Assembly: GCA_963703175.1 (NCBI GenBank)
Contig: OY969794.1
Coordinates: 124,001 to 188,000 of the forward strand
DNA: 64,000 nucleotides
Direction: 5' to 3'
DNA from: VRUE01 sp963703175
Lineage (GTDB): Bacteria > Actinomycetota > Thermoleophilia > Solirubrobacterales > 70-9
This document shows, in pieces, positions 44,466 to 51,211 of this stretch. A program made the position numbers and the translations under genes. Positions within the stretch are counted from its first letter, which is position 1; each line of letters opens with the position of its first letter. The notes under the pieces are model-generated. The model saw only the letters and a list, made by a program, of their open reading frames with translations, was not told the DNA's origin and ran no database searches.

Positions 44466-45353
44466 TCAAGACGGCGCAGCGAGCCGCGCCTCGATCGTCA
44501 GCAAGTCCGGGTCGAAGTCCCGGATTGGCACATCGCCTGGATAGTCGACCAGCGCCGCCACGGGAATTAGACCAACCAGCTCAGCCTCGACCGGTCGCGC
44601 CCCTAGAGGCGCGGCGAGCAAGCGCACCCGCTCGACTATTGCCCCCAACGGCGTTGTAGTGGGATCATGGACATTGGTCGAGACCTGCACGCGTCCGCTG
44701 GAGAGAGGCAGGCCGATCGCTCGCACGCCGGGCAGGCCACCACCGGACTCACGCAGGCCAGCGGCGACGGCGCGGGCAAGATCGAGGTCGCCGCTGTCGA
44801 GCTCGACATTAAAAGCGCCTAGTGGTGGACGGGCCGTGACCAGCGTGGCCCCAGCACTGCGATGTGGCAGCTCAGGCCCCCGGTCGGGGTGCAGCTCGCC
44901 GCCCTCCATCCGCACCCAGAGCTCAGCCAGACCGCCGTTGCGAAAGTAGGCCCGCTCGACGTACTCCGGGCCAGCGGCGAGCTCGCCGTAGAGGAAGACG
45001 GGAACCCCCAGATCGCCGATCGCGCCAGCAATCGCGATTGCCATCGTACGCGCCATGTCGCGATCCTTGGGGTCGACCCAAACGATCGGGCAGACATCGA
45101 GCGCCCCGATCGCCGGGTGCACCCCCCCGTGCGCGTTCATGTCTATTGAGCGGATCGCCTCGGCTGCGCCGCCCGCCAGCGCTGCAGTTAACGCCGACGG
45201 CTCGCCGGCGAGCGTGAAGACGGTCCGATTGTGGTCGCGATCGCTATGACGATCGAGCAGCTCAACACCCGCAGAGAAGGCGCGCTCCAGGACCTCGATC
45301 TGCGCAGCATCGCGACCCTCTGAAATGTTCGGAACGGCAAGCAGCGGGGGCAC
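44466..45353 (-). CDS. Glutamate formimidoyltransferase (FTCD N-terminal type)
   Basis: 295-aa single-domain formiminotransferase, which transfers the formimino group of formiminoglutamate to tetrahydrofolate. Recognised by LLAVPNISEGRD at the N-terminus, ELLDRHSDRDHNRTVFTLAG, MNAHGGVHPAIGALDVCPIV and VPVFLYGELA. No histidine-degradation genes are nearby, so a folate role is assumed from family only. GTG start; it follows the M29-like gene with a 3-nt gap. Confidence 0.9.
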   Translation of the reverse strand: MPPLLAVPNISEGRDAAQIEVLERAFSAGVELLDRHSDRDHNRTVFTLAGEPSALTAALAGGAAEAIRSIDMNAHGGVHPAIGALDVCPIVWVDPKDRDMARTMAIAIAGAIGDLGVPVFLYGELAAGPEYVERAYFRNGGLAELWVRMEGGELHPDRGPELPHRSAGATLVTARPPLGAFNVELDSGDLDLARAVAAGLRESGGGLPGVRAIGLPLSSGRVQVSTNVHDPTTTPLGAIVERVRLLAAPLGARPVEAELVGLIPVAALVDYPGDVPIRDFDPDLLTIEARLAAPS

Positions 45354-45356
45354 TGC

Positions 45357-46313
45357 TCAGACGACCAGCTCTCCGGCTCGCAAGATCGTGGAACCATCGA
45401 TTTCAACTGTCGGCCGGAGGACGACGCAGTCGAGGTGCACCGGTACCTGGACGGTGCCGCCGATCGCCGCCGAAGCGCCGAAGGCGACGTGCGCGCTGCC
45501 GAGGATCTTCTCGTCCTCAAGGATGTTGCCGGTGAGGGTCGCGCTTTCGTTGGTGCCGATCCCAAGCTCGGCGACGTTGGTTCCGTCGGCGCCGTGTTCG
45601 GTGAGTAGCTCCAGCAGCTGCGCTCCGTCGGAACCGGTTGCCTCGGTCAGATGACCGTTGCGCACCGTGAGCTCAACCGGCCCCGACACCCTGCCGATGC
45701 CAGCGATCGAGCCGTCGACGACCAGGGTTCCCTCGGCGGTCCCCTCGAGCGGCGCGATGAAGGCCTCGCCGCAGGGGATGTTGCCGAAAGCGCCGCGCAT
45801 GTTGAGCGCTCCGGCGTCCACGATCGCGGTCCGATCCTCTAGGCCGAGCCGCAAGTCAGAACCGTGCGCACAGGTAAGCCTTGCCTCGGCGGCGGCACCG
45901 AGCGCTCGACCAACCGACGCGCCCCGTTTCCGCAACAGTCTCAAGTCCGCCGCCATCACCCGGGCCAGCATCTCCCCGGTTACACCTGGCATCGAGGCGA
46001 CCCGGACGCCCGCTTCAGTGGCAGCGCGGCGGGCTTCAGTGTGGGAGATCGACTGGATCGTTGGGGCCACGACGACATCCACGGCGAGCATCGCCGCGGC
46101 GACCGCCCGCGGCGGCTCGGCAGCATGCGATTCGCGCTCGGAGATGACCGCCAGGGTCGCTTCGCCGCCCTCGCCCTGGGCGTTGATTCGCAGCAGCGCC
46201 CCGAGCTCTTCAGTGATCGGGTTGCAGATCACCAACATCTCTTCCGAGGGATTCAGATCCAGGCAATCCCGGATCAGCGTGCTGACTGCCCTATCCAGAG
46301 CGCTCCCCATCAT
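45357..46313 (-). CDS. M29-like aminopeptidase
   Basis: 318-aa protein, shorter than the ~410 residues of thermophilic M29 aminopeptidases. The metal-binding set is seen as NIPCGEAFIAP (Glu), NVAELGIGTNE (Glu), ILGSAHVAFGAS (His) and PVHLDCVVL (His and Asp). The N-terminal domain is reduced. Dipeptide or general aminopeptidase activity is the family function. It is divergent from the tRNA gene at 46385 and cotranscribed with the formimidoyltransferase. Confidence 0.85.
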   Translation of the reverse strand: MMGSALDRAVSTLIRDCLDLNPSEEMLVICNPITEELGALLRINAQGEGGEATLAVISERESHAAEPPRAVAAAMLAVDVVVAPTIQSISHTEARRAATEAGVRVASMPGVTGEMLARVMAADLRLLRKRGASVGRALGAAAEARLTCAHGSDLRLGLEDRTAIVDAGALNMRGAFGNIPCGEAFIAPLEGTAEGTLVVDGSIAGIGRVSGPVELTVRNGHLTEATGSDGAQLLELLTEHGADGTNVAELGIGTNESATLTGNILEDEKILGSAHVAFGASAAIGGTVQVPVHLDCVVLRPTVEIDGSTILRAGELVV

Positions 46314-46384
46314 CCGACTAGGCTAACCGCAGATGCGGCGTGCAGCCCGCTCGCACCCAATCCCTCGCTACCATCCCCCGCCCC

Positions 46385-46458
46385 GCCGGAGTAGCTCAGC
46401 TGGTTAGAGCAGCGGAATCATAATCCGCGTGTCGGGGGTTCGAGTCCCTCCTCCGGCA
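46385..46458 (+). tRNA. tRNA with CAT anticodon (probably elongator Met); integration site of a mobile element
   Basis: 74-nt cloverleaf: acceptor GCCGGAG/CTCCGGC, D-arm GCTC...GAGC, anticodon stem GCGGA/TCCGC with loop ATCATAA (anticodon CAT), T-arm GGGGG-TTCGAGT-CCCTC and discriminator A; CCA is not encoded. CAT could also mark an Ile tRNA modified with lysidine, but the body fits actinobacterial elongator Met. The 3' half from the anticodon stem is part of the 57-bp attachment repeat. Confidence 0.95.
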
Positions 46459-46468
46459 TCGCAGCAGC
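46412..46468 (+). repeat. attL: 57-bp attachment repeat overlapping the tRNA
   Basis: Starts in the 5' strand of the anticodon stem (GCGGAATCATAATCCGC, itself a symmetrical core) and runs 10 nt past the tRNA end (TCGCAGCAGC). Identical over 57 bp to 55144-55200; the next bases on either side differ. This extent, from anticodon loop to 3' end, is typical of tyrosine recombinases that cross over in the anticodon loop. Confidence 0.95.
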
Positions 46469-46519
46469 AAGCGGAATGCGCCGCATCCCGAGGTCAGAAG
46501 GGGCCGATTTGGCAGGGGG

Positions 46520-46540
46520 GTGGCAAGGAAAGTGGCAAGG
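46520..46540 (+). promoter_or_regulatory. Putative integrase arm-type sites, left end
   Basis: Two direct copies of GTGGCAAGG (46520-46528 and 46532-46540), spaced 12 nt apart, about 50 nt inside attL. The same 9-mer recurs near the right end at 55033. Integrases with an N-terminal DNA-binding domain, such as the one here, use short repeated arm sites of this kind. Confidence 0.45.
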
Positions 46541-46586
46541 GTCCAGCCCTGAAAAGCCCGTGGAGGCAGCGGGTATCATCGACTGC

Positions 46587-46778
46587 GTGAAACCCACCCG
46601 CACCGATTTCAAAGGCTACGAGGGCAAGTACGTGGCGACCGACACCCGCACGGGCCAGGTCGTGATCGCCGACGAGAACCTGAAAGTCGTGCTGGAGAAA
46701 GCCCGCAAGTTGGATCACGTCGTCGTCGGCGGGCGGGTTCCCCACGCAGACGAGCCGATCTACGTCGGCCTTGGCTGA
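46587..46778 (+). CDS. DUF5678-like small protein
   Basis: 63 aa from GTG 46587 (VKPTRTDFKGYEGKYVATDT). The segment YEGKYVATDTRTGQVVIADE then NLKVVLEKARKL has the DUF5678 pattern: a W/Y-x-G-K-Y/W-V-A strand, V-V-A-x-x-x-x-L turn and a helix. A longer frame from ATG 46476 would begin inside the integration-site flank and adds no conserved sequence. The end overlaps the aspartic-protease gene by 8 nt; DUF5678 next to such a protease gene is a recurrent arrangement whose meaning is unknown. Confidence 0.65.
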   Translation: MKPTRTDFKGYEGKYVATDTRTGQVVIADENLKVVLEKARKLDHVVVGGRVPHADEPIYVGLG

Positions 46779-47262
46779 GCCGAAGACCCCCTGGCTCTAT
46801 CCCTATCGGGAGGACCCCCAGCAGACGCGTCTGGGGCAGCCGGTGTTTCGGCCCTTCGTGCCTGTCTCTCTTGCCACTGAGGGCGCATCGACGCCAGAGC
46901 TTGAGGGACTGATCGACACCGGAGCCGACGCGATCCTCGCGAGCGACTTGCTGGCGGACGAGCTTGGCCTCGACCTGGCCGACAACGAGGGCGAGGAACT
47001 GCACGCCGTCGGCGGGCGCACCGTCGTCGCCCGCTACAAGACCGTCTCCCTCCGCCTGCACCACCACGACGATTCCAGCGCTCGGTGCGAGTGGGAAGCC
47101 CCAGTGGGATTCGTAGATGGCTGGCACAGCTTCGGCCTGGTCCTGCTAGGCAGCGTCGGCTTCCTCGATCACTTCACCGTCACCGCAAGCCGCTTCTCCC
47201 AAGCGATTGCAGTCGAGGATCGCGACGGCTTCGATGATCGTTTCGGCGTCGTCCTGGCCTAG
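46771..47262 (+). CDS. Retropepsin-like aspartic protease domain protein
   Basis: 163 aa from TTG 46771. GLIDTGADAILASDLLADEL is the single-domain retroviral-type aspartic protease active site (D-T-G-A), followed by beta strands with VGGRTVVARYKTVSLRLHHH and LLGSVGFLDHFTVT, the second conserved hydrophobic-Gly turn (normally hhG-x-x-hL). Such proteases act as dimers. It is probably translated by coupling to the overlapping DUF5678-like gene. Target unknown. Confidence 0.75.
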   Translation: MAEPKTPWLYPYREDPQQTRLGQPVFRPFVPVSLATEGASTPELEGLIDTGADAILASDLLADELGLDLADNEGEELHAVGGRTVVARYKTVSLRLHHHDDSSARCEWEAPVGFVDGWHSFGLVLLGSVGFLDHFTVTASRFSQAIAVEDRDGFDDRFGVVLA

Positions 47263-47504
47263 GAGCTATCACTGGCGTAGATCGGCTCTAGCGTTTCCTC
47301 CACCTTGCCCAATACCTCGCGCAACTCGCGAATCTCCTCCATGTCCAACTCCATCACCGGAGCCATGTGCGACTCCTCAAGGCCATCCGTGATGCAGAAC
47401 GAAGCTCTCGGGCAGTCGTGGTCAAGAATCGGCTGAATCTCCAGATGGTTGCCGTCATTGCGAATCTGCTCGGCAGATGAACTGACCTGGAAAGCGACGG
47501 TCAT
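47259..47504 (-). CDS. Small hypothetical protein in the element
   Basis: 81 aa. Beta-rich N-terminus (MTVAFQVSSSAEQIRN), then an acidic helix (MELDMEEIRELREVLGKVEE). The C-terminal helix resembles that of the next gene (RAEALELKAVLGVL), suggesting the two arose by duplication. The stop overlaps the end of the convergent protease gene by 4 nt; the start overlaps the upstream gene by 4 nt. No family recognised. Confidence 0.6.
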   Translation of the reverse strand: MTVAFQVSSSAEQIRNDGNHLEIQPILDHDCPRASFCITDGLEESHMAPVMELDMEEIRELREVLGKVEETLEPIYASDSS

Positions 47505-47755
47505 GACAAGACCCCCACGGCAGCCTCTTCCTCCGGGGTCGCGGTGTCGGTGAGGACGCCGAGGACGGCCTTCAACTCCAGCGCCTCCGCCCGGTCAAGC
47601 CGCAGAAGAAGCTCGTCACGGTGCTTGCTGTTCACCGGCATGTCGATCCAAACTGCCAACTTGCCGTCGTCATCCGGTTCATTGGCGCTTAATTGCATCG
47701 AGGTCTCTCCCTCGTTGCAGTCAAAATGCAGCCGGTACTCAGGTCTTATCGACAC
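47501..47755 (-). CDS. Small acidic hypothetical protein in the element
   Basis: 84 aa (MSIRPEYRLHFDCNEGETSM start), acidic, with a beta-rich first half and a helix RDELLLRLDRAEALELKAVL. It overlaps the gene at 47504 by 4 nt, so they form a two-gene unit. The unit is divergent from the small HTH gene at 47889 with a 133-nt spacer that must hold its promoter. GAAAGGAGA lies 6 nt upstream of the ATG (revealed on the minus strand), a good ribosome-binding site. Confidence 0.65.
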   Translation of the reverse strand: MSIRPEYRLHFDCNEGETSMQLSANEPDDDGKLAVWIDMPVNSKHRDELLLRLDRAEALELKAVLGVLTDTATPEEEAAVGVLS

Positions 47756-47888
47756 TTAGGTCTCCTTTCGGTCGAGTGACCTTCGACCATAGGGACTTGC
47801 GCGGCGCGCGCCACCTCGTCTTGTGCAAACGCCGTAGAAAACTGGCGCAGACTCCCGCGCGACCAGACGCGCCGAATAGGCTCCCAGC

Positions 47889-48098
47889 GTGCCGAAGGAC
47901 ACCAAGGACAAGGCCCGCGCCGAGGTGGAGCGCGCTCAATCGAAGTTCGCTGGCGTTGACAGCGAGCGCGATCAAGCTCGCGTTGCTCGCCGGGAAGCCT
48001 TTGAGCGTGCGCGAGAGGCGGGCCTGACGCTGCGCGAGATCGGCGAGGCTGCCGGGTTGCACCTGACGCGAGCCAGGGAAGTTCTCGACCGGAATTAG
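47889..48098 (+). CDS. Small helix-turn-helix protein
   Basis: 69 aa from GTG 47889. An N-terminal charged helix (MPKDTKDKARAEVERAQSKF) leads to a C-terminal helix-turn-helix of the sigma/resolvase type (REAGLTLREIGEAAGLHLTR). Probably binds DNA and regulates element genes; divergent from the 47259/47501 pair. Target is unknown. Confidence 0.7.
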   Translation: MPKDTKDKARAEVERAQSKFAGVDSERDQARVARREAFERAREAGLTLREIGEAAGLHLTRAREVLDRN

Positions 48099-48127
48099 GT
48101 ACCCCCCTAAAAAGGGTGCTACCCTGC

Positions 48128-48177
48128 GGGCCGCTCATTGAAAAGCGGCCCCCGGCGGTGCGTAAACACCAACCGGG
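48128..48177 (+). promoter_or_regulatory. Leader with two hairpins, including the bulged-C hairpin (copy A)
   Basis: First hairpin GGGCCGCT/AGCGGCCC (48128-48151). Second, CCCGG-C-GGTG, loop CGTAAA, CACC-AA-CCGGG (48151-48177): outer stem, a bulged C, inner GGTG/CACC stem and six-base loop. It lies 31 nt before the start of the next gene. The architecture recurs at 51133 and 59044 with different outer stems. TACCCT at 48120-48125 may be the -10 box. Confidence 0.55.
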
Positions 48178-48207
48178 AGCCTGACCACAAGGAGAACGAA
48201 CCTCCTC

Positions 48208-48561
48208 ATGGCTAACGAGAACCCTACGGACGGGGCACGGCCAGTGCCGCTCGACCTCGCCGCTAAACACATCCCGATCCTGCGCTCCTGTCTCAACGAC
48301 TGGCTGCACGGTGTGCGGGAAGACCTGAAGGACCCCGAGCGGTTGCAGCAACCCGACAAAGCACAGCGGGAAGCTCAAGCATTTGAGCGCCTGCTGGTCG
48401 CTTTGGCGACGGGTCAAATCGTCCTCCCCGATGAGGTGGCGCGGGAGGCGGTCGCGGTCGCGACTGCGGACGACGACGTGGCAAGCAACTACAGAGAGAT
48501 TGCCGCCAATCACGATGCCCTCCATGCCCTGCTCGGCGTGCTTGAGGGCGGGAGCGCGTGA
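48208..48561 (+). CDS. Hypothetical protein of the element
   Basis: 117-aa predicted helical protein: LAAKHIPILRSCLNDWLHGV then DKAQREAQAFERLLVALATG and a C-terminal helix pair. I recognise the general type (small helical protein frequent in this bacterial lineage) but no function. AAGGAG lies about 14 nt before the ATG, a rather long spacing. The mRNA leader has the bulged-C hairpin. The frameshifted small gene follows 6 nt after its stop, so this gene, that one and the wHTH gene at 48811 form one unit. Confidence 0.7.
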   Translation: MANENPTDGARPVPLDLAAKHIPILRSCLNDWLHGVREDLKDPERLQQPDKAQREAQAFERLLVALATGQIVLPDEVAREAVAVATADDDVASNYREIAANHDALHALLGVLEGGSA

Positions 48562-48567
48562 GGTCGA

Positions 48568-48811
48568 ATGGGCGACCTCAACATGCAACGCGCCGTACTG
48601 GCGCTGGTGCTTCGCGAGCATCCGATCCTGCTGACGCTCCCGGCGCTGGCGGGTCGGGTGCTTGCGAACCCCCGCACCCTCGTCGGGGGGGGTAGCGCTC
48701 GCCCGCGCCCTCCGCGATCTTGACGACGAGGGCTTGGTATTCAGCGACGGGTTCCTGATCCAGCCGAGCCGACCGGCGCTCTACGTCAAGCGCCTGCTGA
48801 GGGAAAGCTGA
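48568..48811 (+). pseudogene. Small winged-helix-like gene interrupted by a frameshift in a G8 run
   Basis: From ATG 48568 the frame reads MGDLNMQRAVLALVLREHPI ... NPRTLVGGG and stops early at 48721-48723. Removing one G from the G8 run (48685-48692) restores VALARALRDLDDEGLVFSDG ... PALYVKRLLRES, about 80 aa, ending at TGA 48809-48811. That stop overlaps the next ATG as TGATG, as expected for a real coupled gene. The pattern of helix, helix and wing fits a small winged-helix protein. It may be mutated, slippery or a sequencing error. Confidence 0.65.
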
Positions 48812-49299
48812 TGCTGGTCCCTGGGCGGTTCAGCAGCGCCGCAATCGGGATCGGCAAGGGCGAGGTGGAGATTCGCCTGAGCGACGGCGGCAACTGGCAG
48901 GTCAAGGTGAAGCTGGGCGAGGATGAGAACTGGCGGTTGCTCTGCCGGGGCCACGTTGACGGCAGCATCTTTGAGGCTGGCACGCCGACCGATCAAAAGC
49001 CGATCACGGTTGGCCCGCTGATGGTCGATCCGGCCGCTCGCCGGGTCGAGGTTCGCGGCAATGAGGTCCGCCTAGCCGCGCACGAGTTTGAAGTCATCGC
49101 GCTGCTCGCCACCGACCCCAACCGCGTCTTCACCAAGCAAGAGTTGCTTCGCGAGATTTGGGGAACCAGGGGCGGCGGCGCGATTCGCACTCTCGACTCG
49201 CATGTGAGCCGCGCCCGCGTCAAGCTCCGCAAAGCCGGGGCGGAGGGCTTCATTGTCAACTGCTGGCGTGTCGGCTACTCGCTCTGCGAGGGCGGCTAA
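48811..49299 (+). CDS. OmpR/PhoB-type winged-helix DNA-binding protein
   Basis: 162 aa. Residues about 65-160 are a transcriptional regulatory C-terminal winged helix: VDPAARRVEVRGNEVRLAAH, EFEVIALLATDPNRVFTKQE with LLREIWG, and TLDSHVSRARVKLRKAG as recognition helix, ending RVGYSL. There is no receiver domain; the N-terminal ~60 residues are a beta-rich domain (VEIRLSDGGNWQVKVKLGED) with no phospho-acceptor. It is a likely regulator of the element. Its ATG overlaps the previous stop (TGATG). Confidence 0.85.
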   Translation: MLVPGRFSSAAIGIGKGEVEIRLSDGGNWQVKVKLGEDENWRLLCRGHVDGSIFEAGTPTDQKPITVGPLMVDPAARRVEVRGNEVRLAAHEFEVIALLATDPNRVFTKQELLREIWGTRGGGAIRTLDSHVSRARVKLRKAGAEGFIVNCWRVGYSLCEGG

Positions 49300-49734
49300 C
49301 TCGCAGCTGCGCCCGGAGGCTTAACAAAAAGGGGGCCCCTTTCAGGGTTCGACCCCCTGTGTAGTAGTGGCCAACCCATTTGCACCCCGGTTTCGTAACC
49401 CGCCTCCCGGAGGCTGACCCAATCTCCTGCCGGATTTCGCCGCCTCGTTCGACAGGGAGGTACGAGGCTCGGAATCGAAGGGCGGATTAAGAACGGGGGG
49501 CCACTTTCGCGGCTCGCTGCTCTGTTGGGTGTCAGAGCAAATTTCTCACAGCCGCTTTTTCACCTTCGCCTAGCGCTTCGGGGATGGCTTCGCCTGTCGC
49601 TTCCCCTGTCGCTTCGCGGGCCGGTTGAGCCAAAGGGTCGCTACTCCGCATCCCAGCGCCGTTTGCGGGCCTCGCTTTTTGCCGACATTCCTACGCCACT
49701 TCCAATTCAAAACACGACCAAGGAGGTCTTCGTC
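49300..49734. other. Intergenic region inside the element
   Basis: 435 nt with no supported gene on either strand. It contains GC-rich short inverted repeats (GGGGGCCCC near 49331 and CAGGG-TTCGACC-CCCTG at 49343-49359, which looks like a tRNA T-arm) and tandem GCTTCG/CGCTTC runs near 49573-49620. It is a candidate for an origin or control region because it directly precedes the replication-relaxation gene, but there is no direct support. Confidence 0.4.
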
Positions 49735-49941
49735 ATGTTCTCTATCCATTTTCTCTCCGCGTCCCTTGCACTCGACGCCTGCGCTACCACCTCCGCGCTG
49801 GTTCGGCAGCGGCTCTCCACCACCTCGGCGACCGTAATCGCCTTGGTGCTGGCAACTCCGACTCCACAGCCGATCACCGGCTCGGCGCTGGCTCCGCAGC
49901 ACCTCGCCGTCAATCGCTCGCTGCCCTGGGGGCTGGCGTGA
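49735..49941 (+). CDS. Small hypothetical protein coupled to the replication-relaxation gene
   Basis: 68 aa from ATG 49735, chosen because AAGGAGG lies 8 nt upstream, the strongest ribosome-binding site in the element. The sequence is hydrophobic and Thr/Ser/Ala-rich (ALVRQRLSTTSATVIALVLA) with one possible membrane segment. The stop overlaps the next start as GTGA. It may be a genuine small protein or mainly serve to load ribosomes onto the next gene. Confidence 0.55.
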   Translation: MFSIHFLSASLALDACATTSALVRQRLSTTSATVIALVLATPTPQPITGSALAPQHLAVNRSLPWGLA

Positions 49942-50822
49942 ACTGGCAGGCAGGCGCTCGCCTGCGAATCCCGGAAGCGACCGGCGAAGTGCTTGCCTCC
50001 ATCGGCGAGCATCGCGTCCTCTCAACTGCCCAGGTGCGCGCGATCCATTTCCCGGATCGCAGCCCACGCCGCACTCAGCAGGTCCTCTCCCACCTGCGAC
50101 GGGCGAACCTTGTCGCCCATGTCGATGCTCGCCGCGCTCCCCGGCGCTTGTGGTTCCTGACCGAGCGCGGCGCTGATTGGGTGGCCGACGCCGGCGATGT
50201 GGATCGCCGGCCGAAAGTCCTCACTCCCGAGCAGGCCGCTGGGCCGCTGCGCGCCCACACCCTCGGCGTCAACGAGGTCGGGATCAGCTTCCTACGGGCG
50301 GCACGCGAGCGCAGCGACGAATTCGGCCCGCTCTCCTGGCGGCACGAGGTGTCCCATATCTTGAACCGTGGACGCGGCCGCGCCCGGCGGAAGCTGATCG
50401 CCGATGCGGTCTTCACCTACGCCCGCGTTGAGGATCGGTCGATCTTCATCGAGCAGCGGTTCATTGAGGTGGATCGCGCAACGCTCTCCGTTGAACGCCT
50501 GGTCGCCGAGTTGGCCCGCTACGGCCAGCTTGAACGGGCACGCGAAAAAAACGGCAAGCCCCTGTGGGGCGACTACTACCGGATCTTCCCGCCTGTGATC
50601 TGCGCGCTGACGGGTGCCTCGCGCAAGTCGCTAAATCGGCGGCTCGACGTCGCGCTTGGTCTGCTCACCGACCATCCCGCACTCGACCGGGCCTACGGGG
50701 TGAGGATCAATTTCTGTCTCCTGGACGACCTCACGGATCGCGGCCCCTTCGCCCCGATCTTCTACCCGGTCGGCAAGTCGGATGGAGCGGTGGACTGGCT
50801 CGGCAAGGGCCGAGACAGTTGA
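49938..50822 (+). CDS. Replication-relaxation family protein
   Basis: 294-aa protein of the Replic_Relax family, found on actinobacterial plasmids and integrative elements. The N-terminal winged helix is typical (VLASIGEHRVLSTAQVRAIH then RRTQQVLSHLRRANLV and RRLWFLTERGADWV). The C-terminal half carries a nuclease-like beta core with an acidic strand (RKLIADAVFTY, IEQRFIEVDRAT). Exact biochemical role is not established. GTG start coupled to the small gene before it; TTGA overlap with the excisionase-like gene after it. Confidence 0.85.
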   Translation: MNWQAGARLRIPEATGEVLASIGEHRVLSTAQVRAIHFPDRSPRRTQQVLSHLRRANLVAHVDARRAPRRLWFLTERGADWVADAGDVDRRPKVLTPEQAAGPLRAHTLGVNEVGISFLRAARERSDEFGPLSWRHEVSHILNRGRGRARRKLIADAVFTYARVEDRSIFIEQRFIEVDRATLSVERLVAELARYGQLERAREKNGKPLWGDYYRIFPPVICALTGASRKSLNRRLDVALGLLTDHPALDRAYGVRINFCLLDDLTDRGPFAPIFYPVGKSDGAVDWLGKGRDS

Positions 50823-51094
50823 CCACGATTCCGCTCGAGATAGACGACGCCTTGATTGAGCGCATCGCTCGACGCGCTGCCGAGCTCGTCAGACAATGGG
50901 ACGGCGGTAGGGCTTGCGATGGCTGGCTGCGCGGCGCAGACAAGATCGGCGACTACATCGACTGCTCCCGGTCGCGGGTCTATGCGCTCGTCTCCGCACG
51001 TCGCATCCCGATCCATCACGACGGGTCCGCGCTGATCGCACGGCGCTCCGAGCTGGATCGCTGGCTGCGAGCTGGAGGTGGGCGGCGACCTTGA
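50819..51094 (+). CDS. Excisionase-like helix-turn-helix protein
   Basis: 91 aa from TTG 50819, which overlaps the previous stop (TTGA). The C-terminal half, DKIGDYIDCSRSRVYALVSA then RRIPIHHDGSALIARRSELD, matches the excisionase/MerR-like HTH-17 pattern (I-G-D-Y...S...V-Y-x-L, then a basic wing and a final helix). N-terminal ~35 residues are a helix. With the integrase 117 nt downstream it is a good candidate for the recombination directionality factor. Confidence 0.8.
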   Translation: MTTIPLEIDDALIERIARRAAELVRQWDGGRACDGWLRGADKIGDYIDCSRSRVYALVSARRIPIHHDGSALIARRSELDRWLRAGGGRRP

Positions 51095-51132
51095 CCACTC
51101 TGACGGGCGAGGTACCCTGTAAAGACATAAGT

Positions 51133-51159
51133 GGGGCCGCGTGCTGGAACACCGGCCCC
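51133..51159 (+). promoter_or_regulatory. Bulged-C leader hairpin of the integrase gene (copy B)
   Basis: GGGGCCG-C-GTG, loop CTGGAA, CAC-CGGCCCC: a 7-bp outer stem, one bulged C, an inner GTG/CAC stem and six-base loop. Same architecture as at 48151 and 59044 but with the outer stem strands swapped in sequence, so pairing is kept. A possible promoter, TTGACC-N16-TACCCT (51091-51118), lies just upstream. The integrase start is 53 nt downstream. Confidence 0.55.
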
Positions 51160-51211
51160 GTGACGACCGGCTCAGTGCAACGAGGCCGGTCGCAGCGGGA
51201 ACGGTAGCGGC

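Noticed and set aside
46476..46586. Longer start (ATG 46476) for the DUF5678-like gene
   Set aside because: The extra residues would be encoded by the junction next to attL and the putative arm sites and show no similarity to the family.
49343..49359. CAGGG-TTCGACC-CCCTG looks like the T-arm of a tRNA inside the element
   Set aside because: No matching acceptor, D-arm or anticodon arm could be found upstream at the right distances, so it is not a tRNA; a chance hairpin or a relic is more likely.
49573..49620. GCTTCG/CGCTTC runs as a CRISPR-like or iteron array
   Set aside because: The units are short and irregular without spacers of constant size; not enough for an iteron or CRISPR call.
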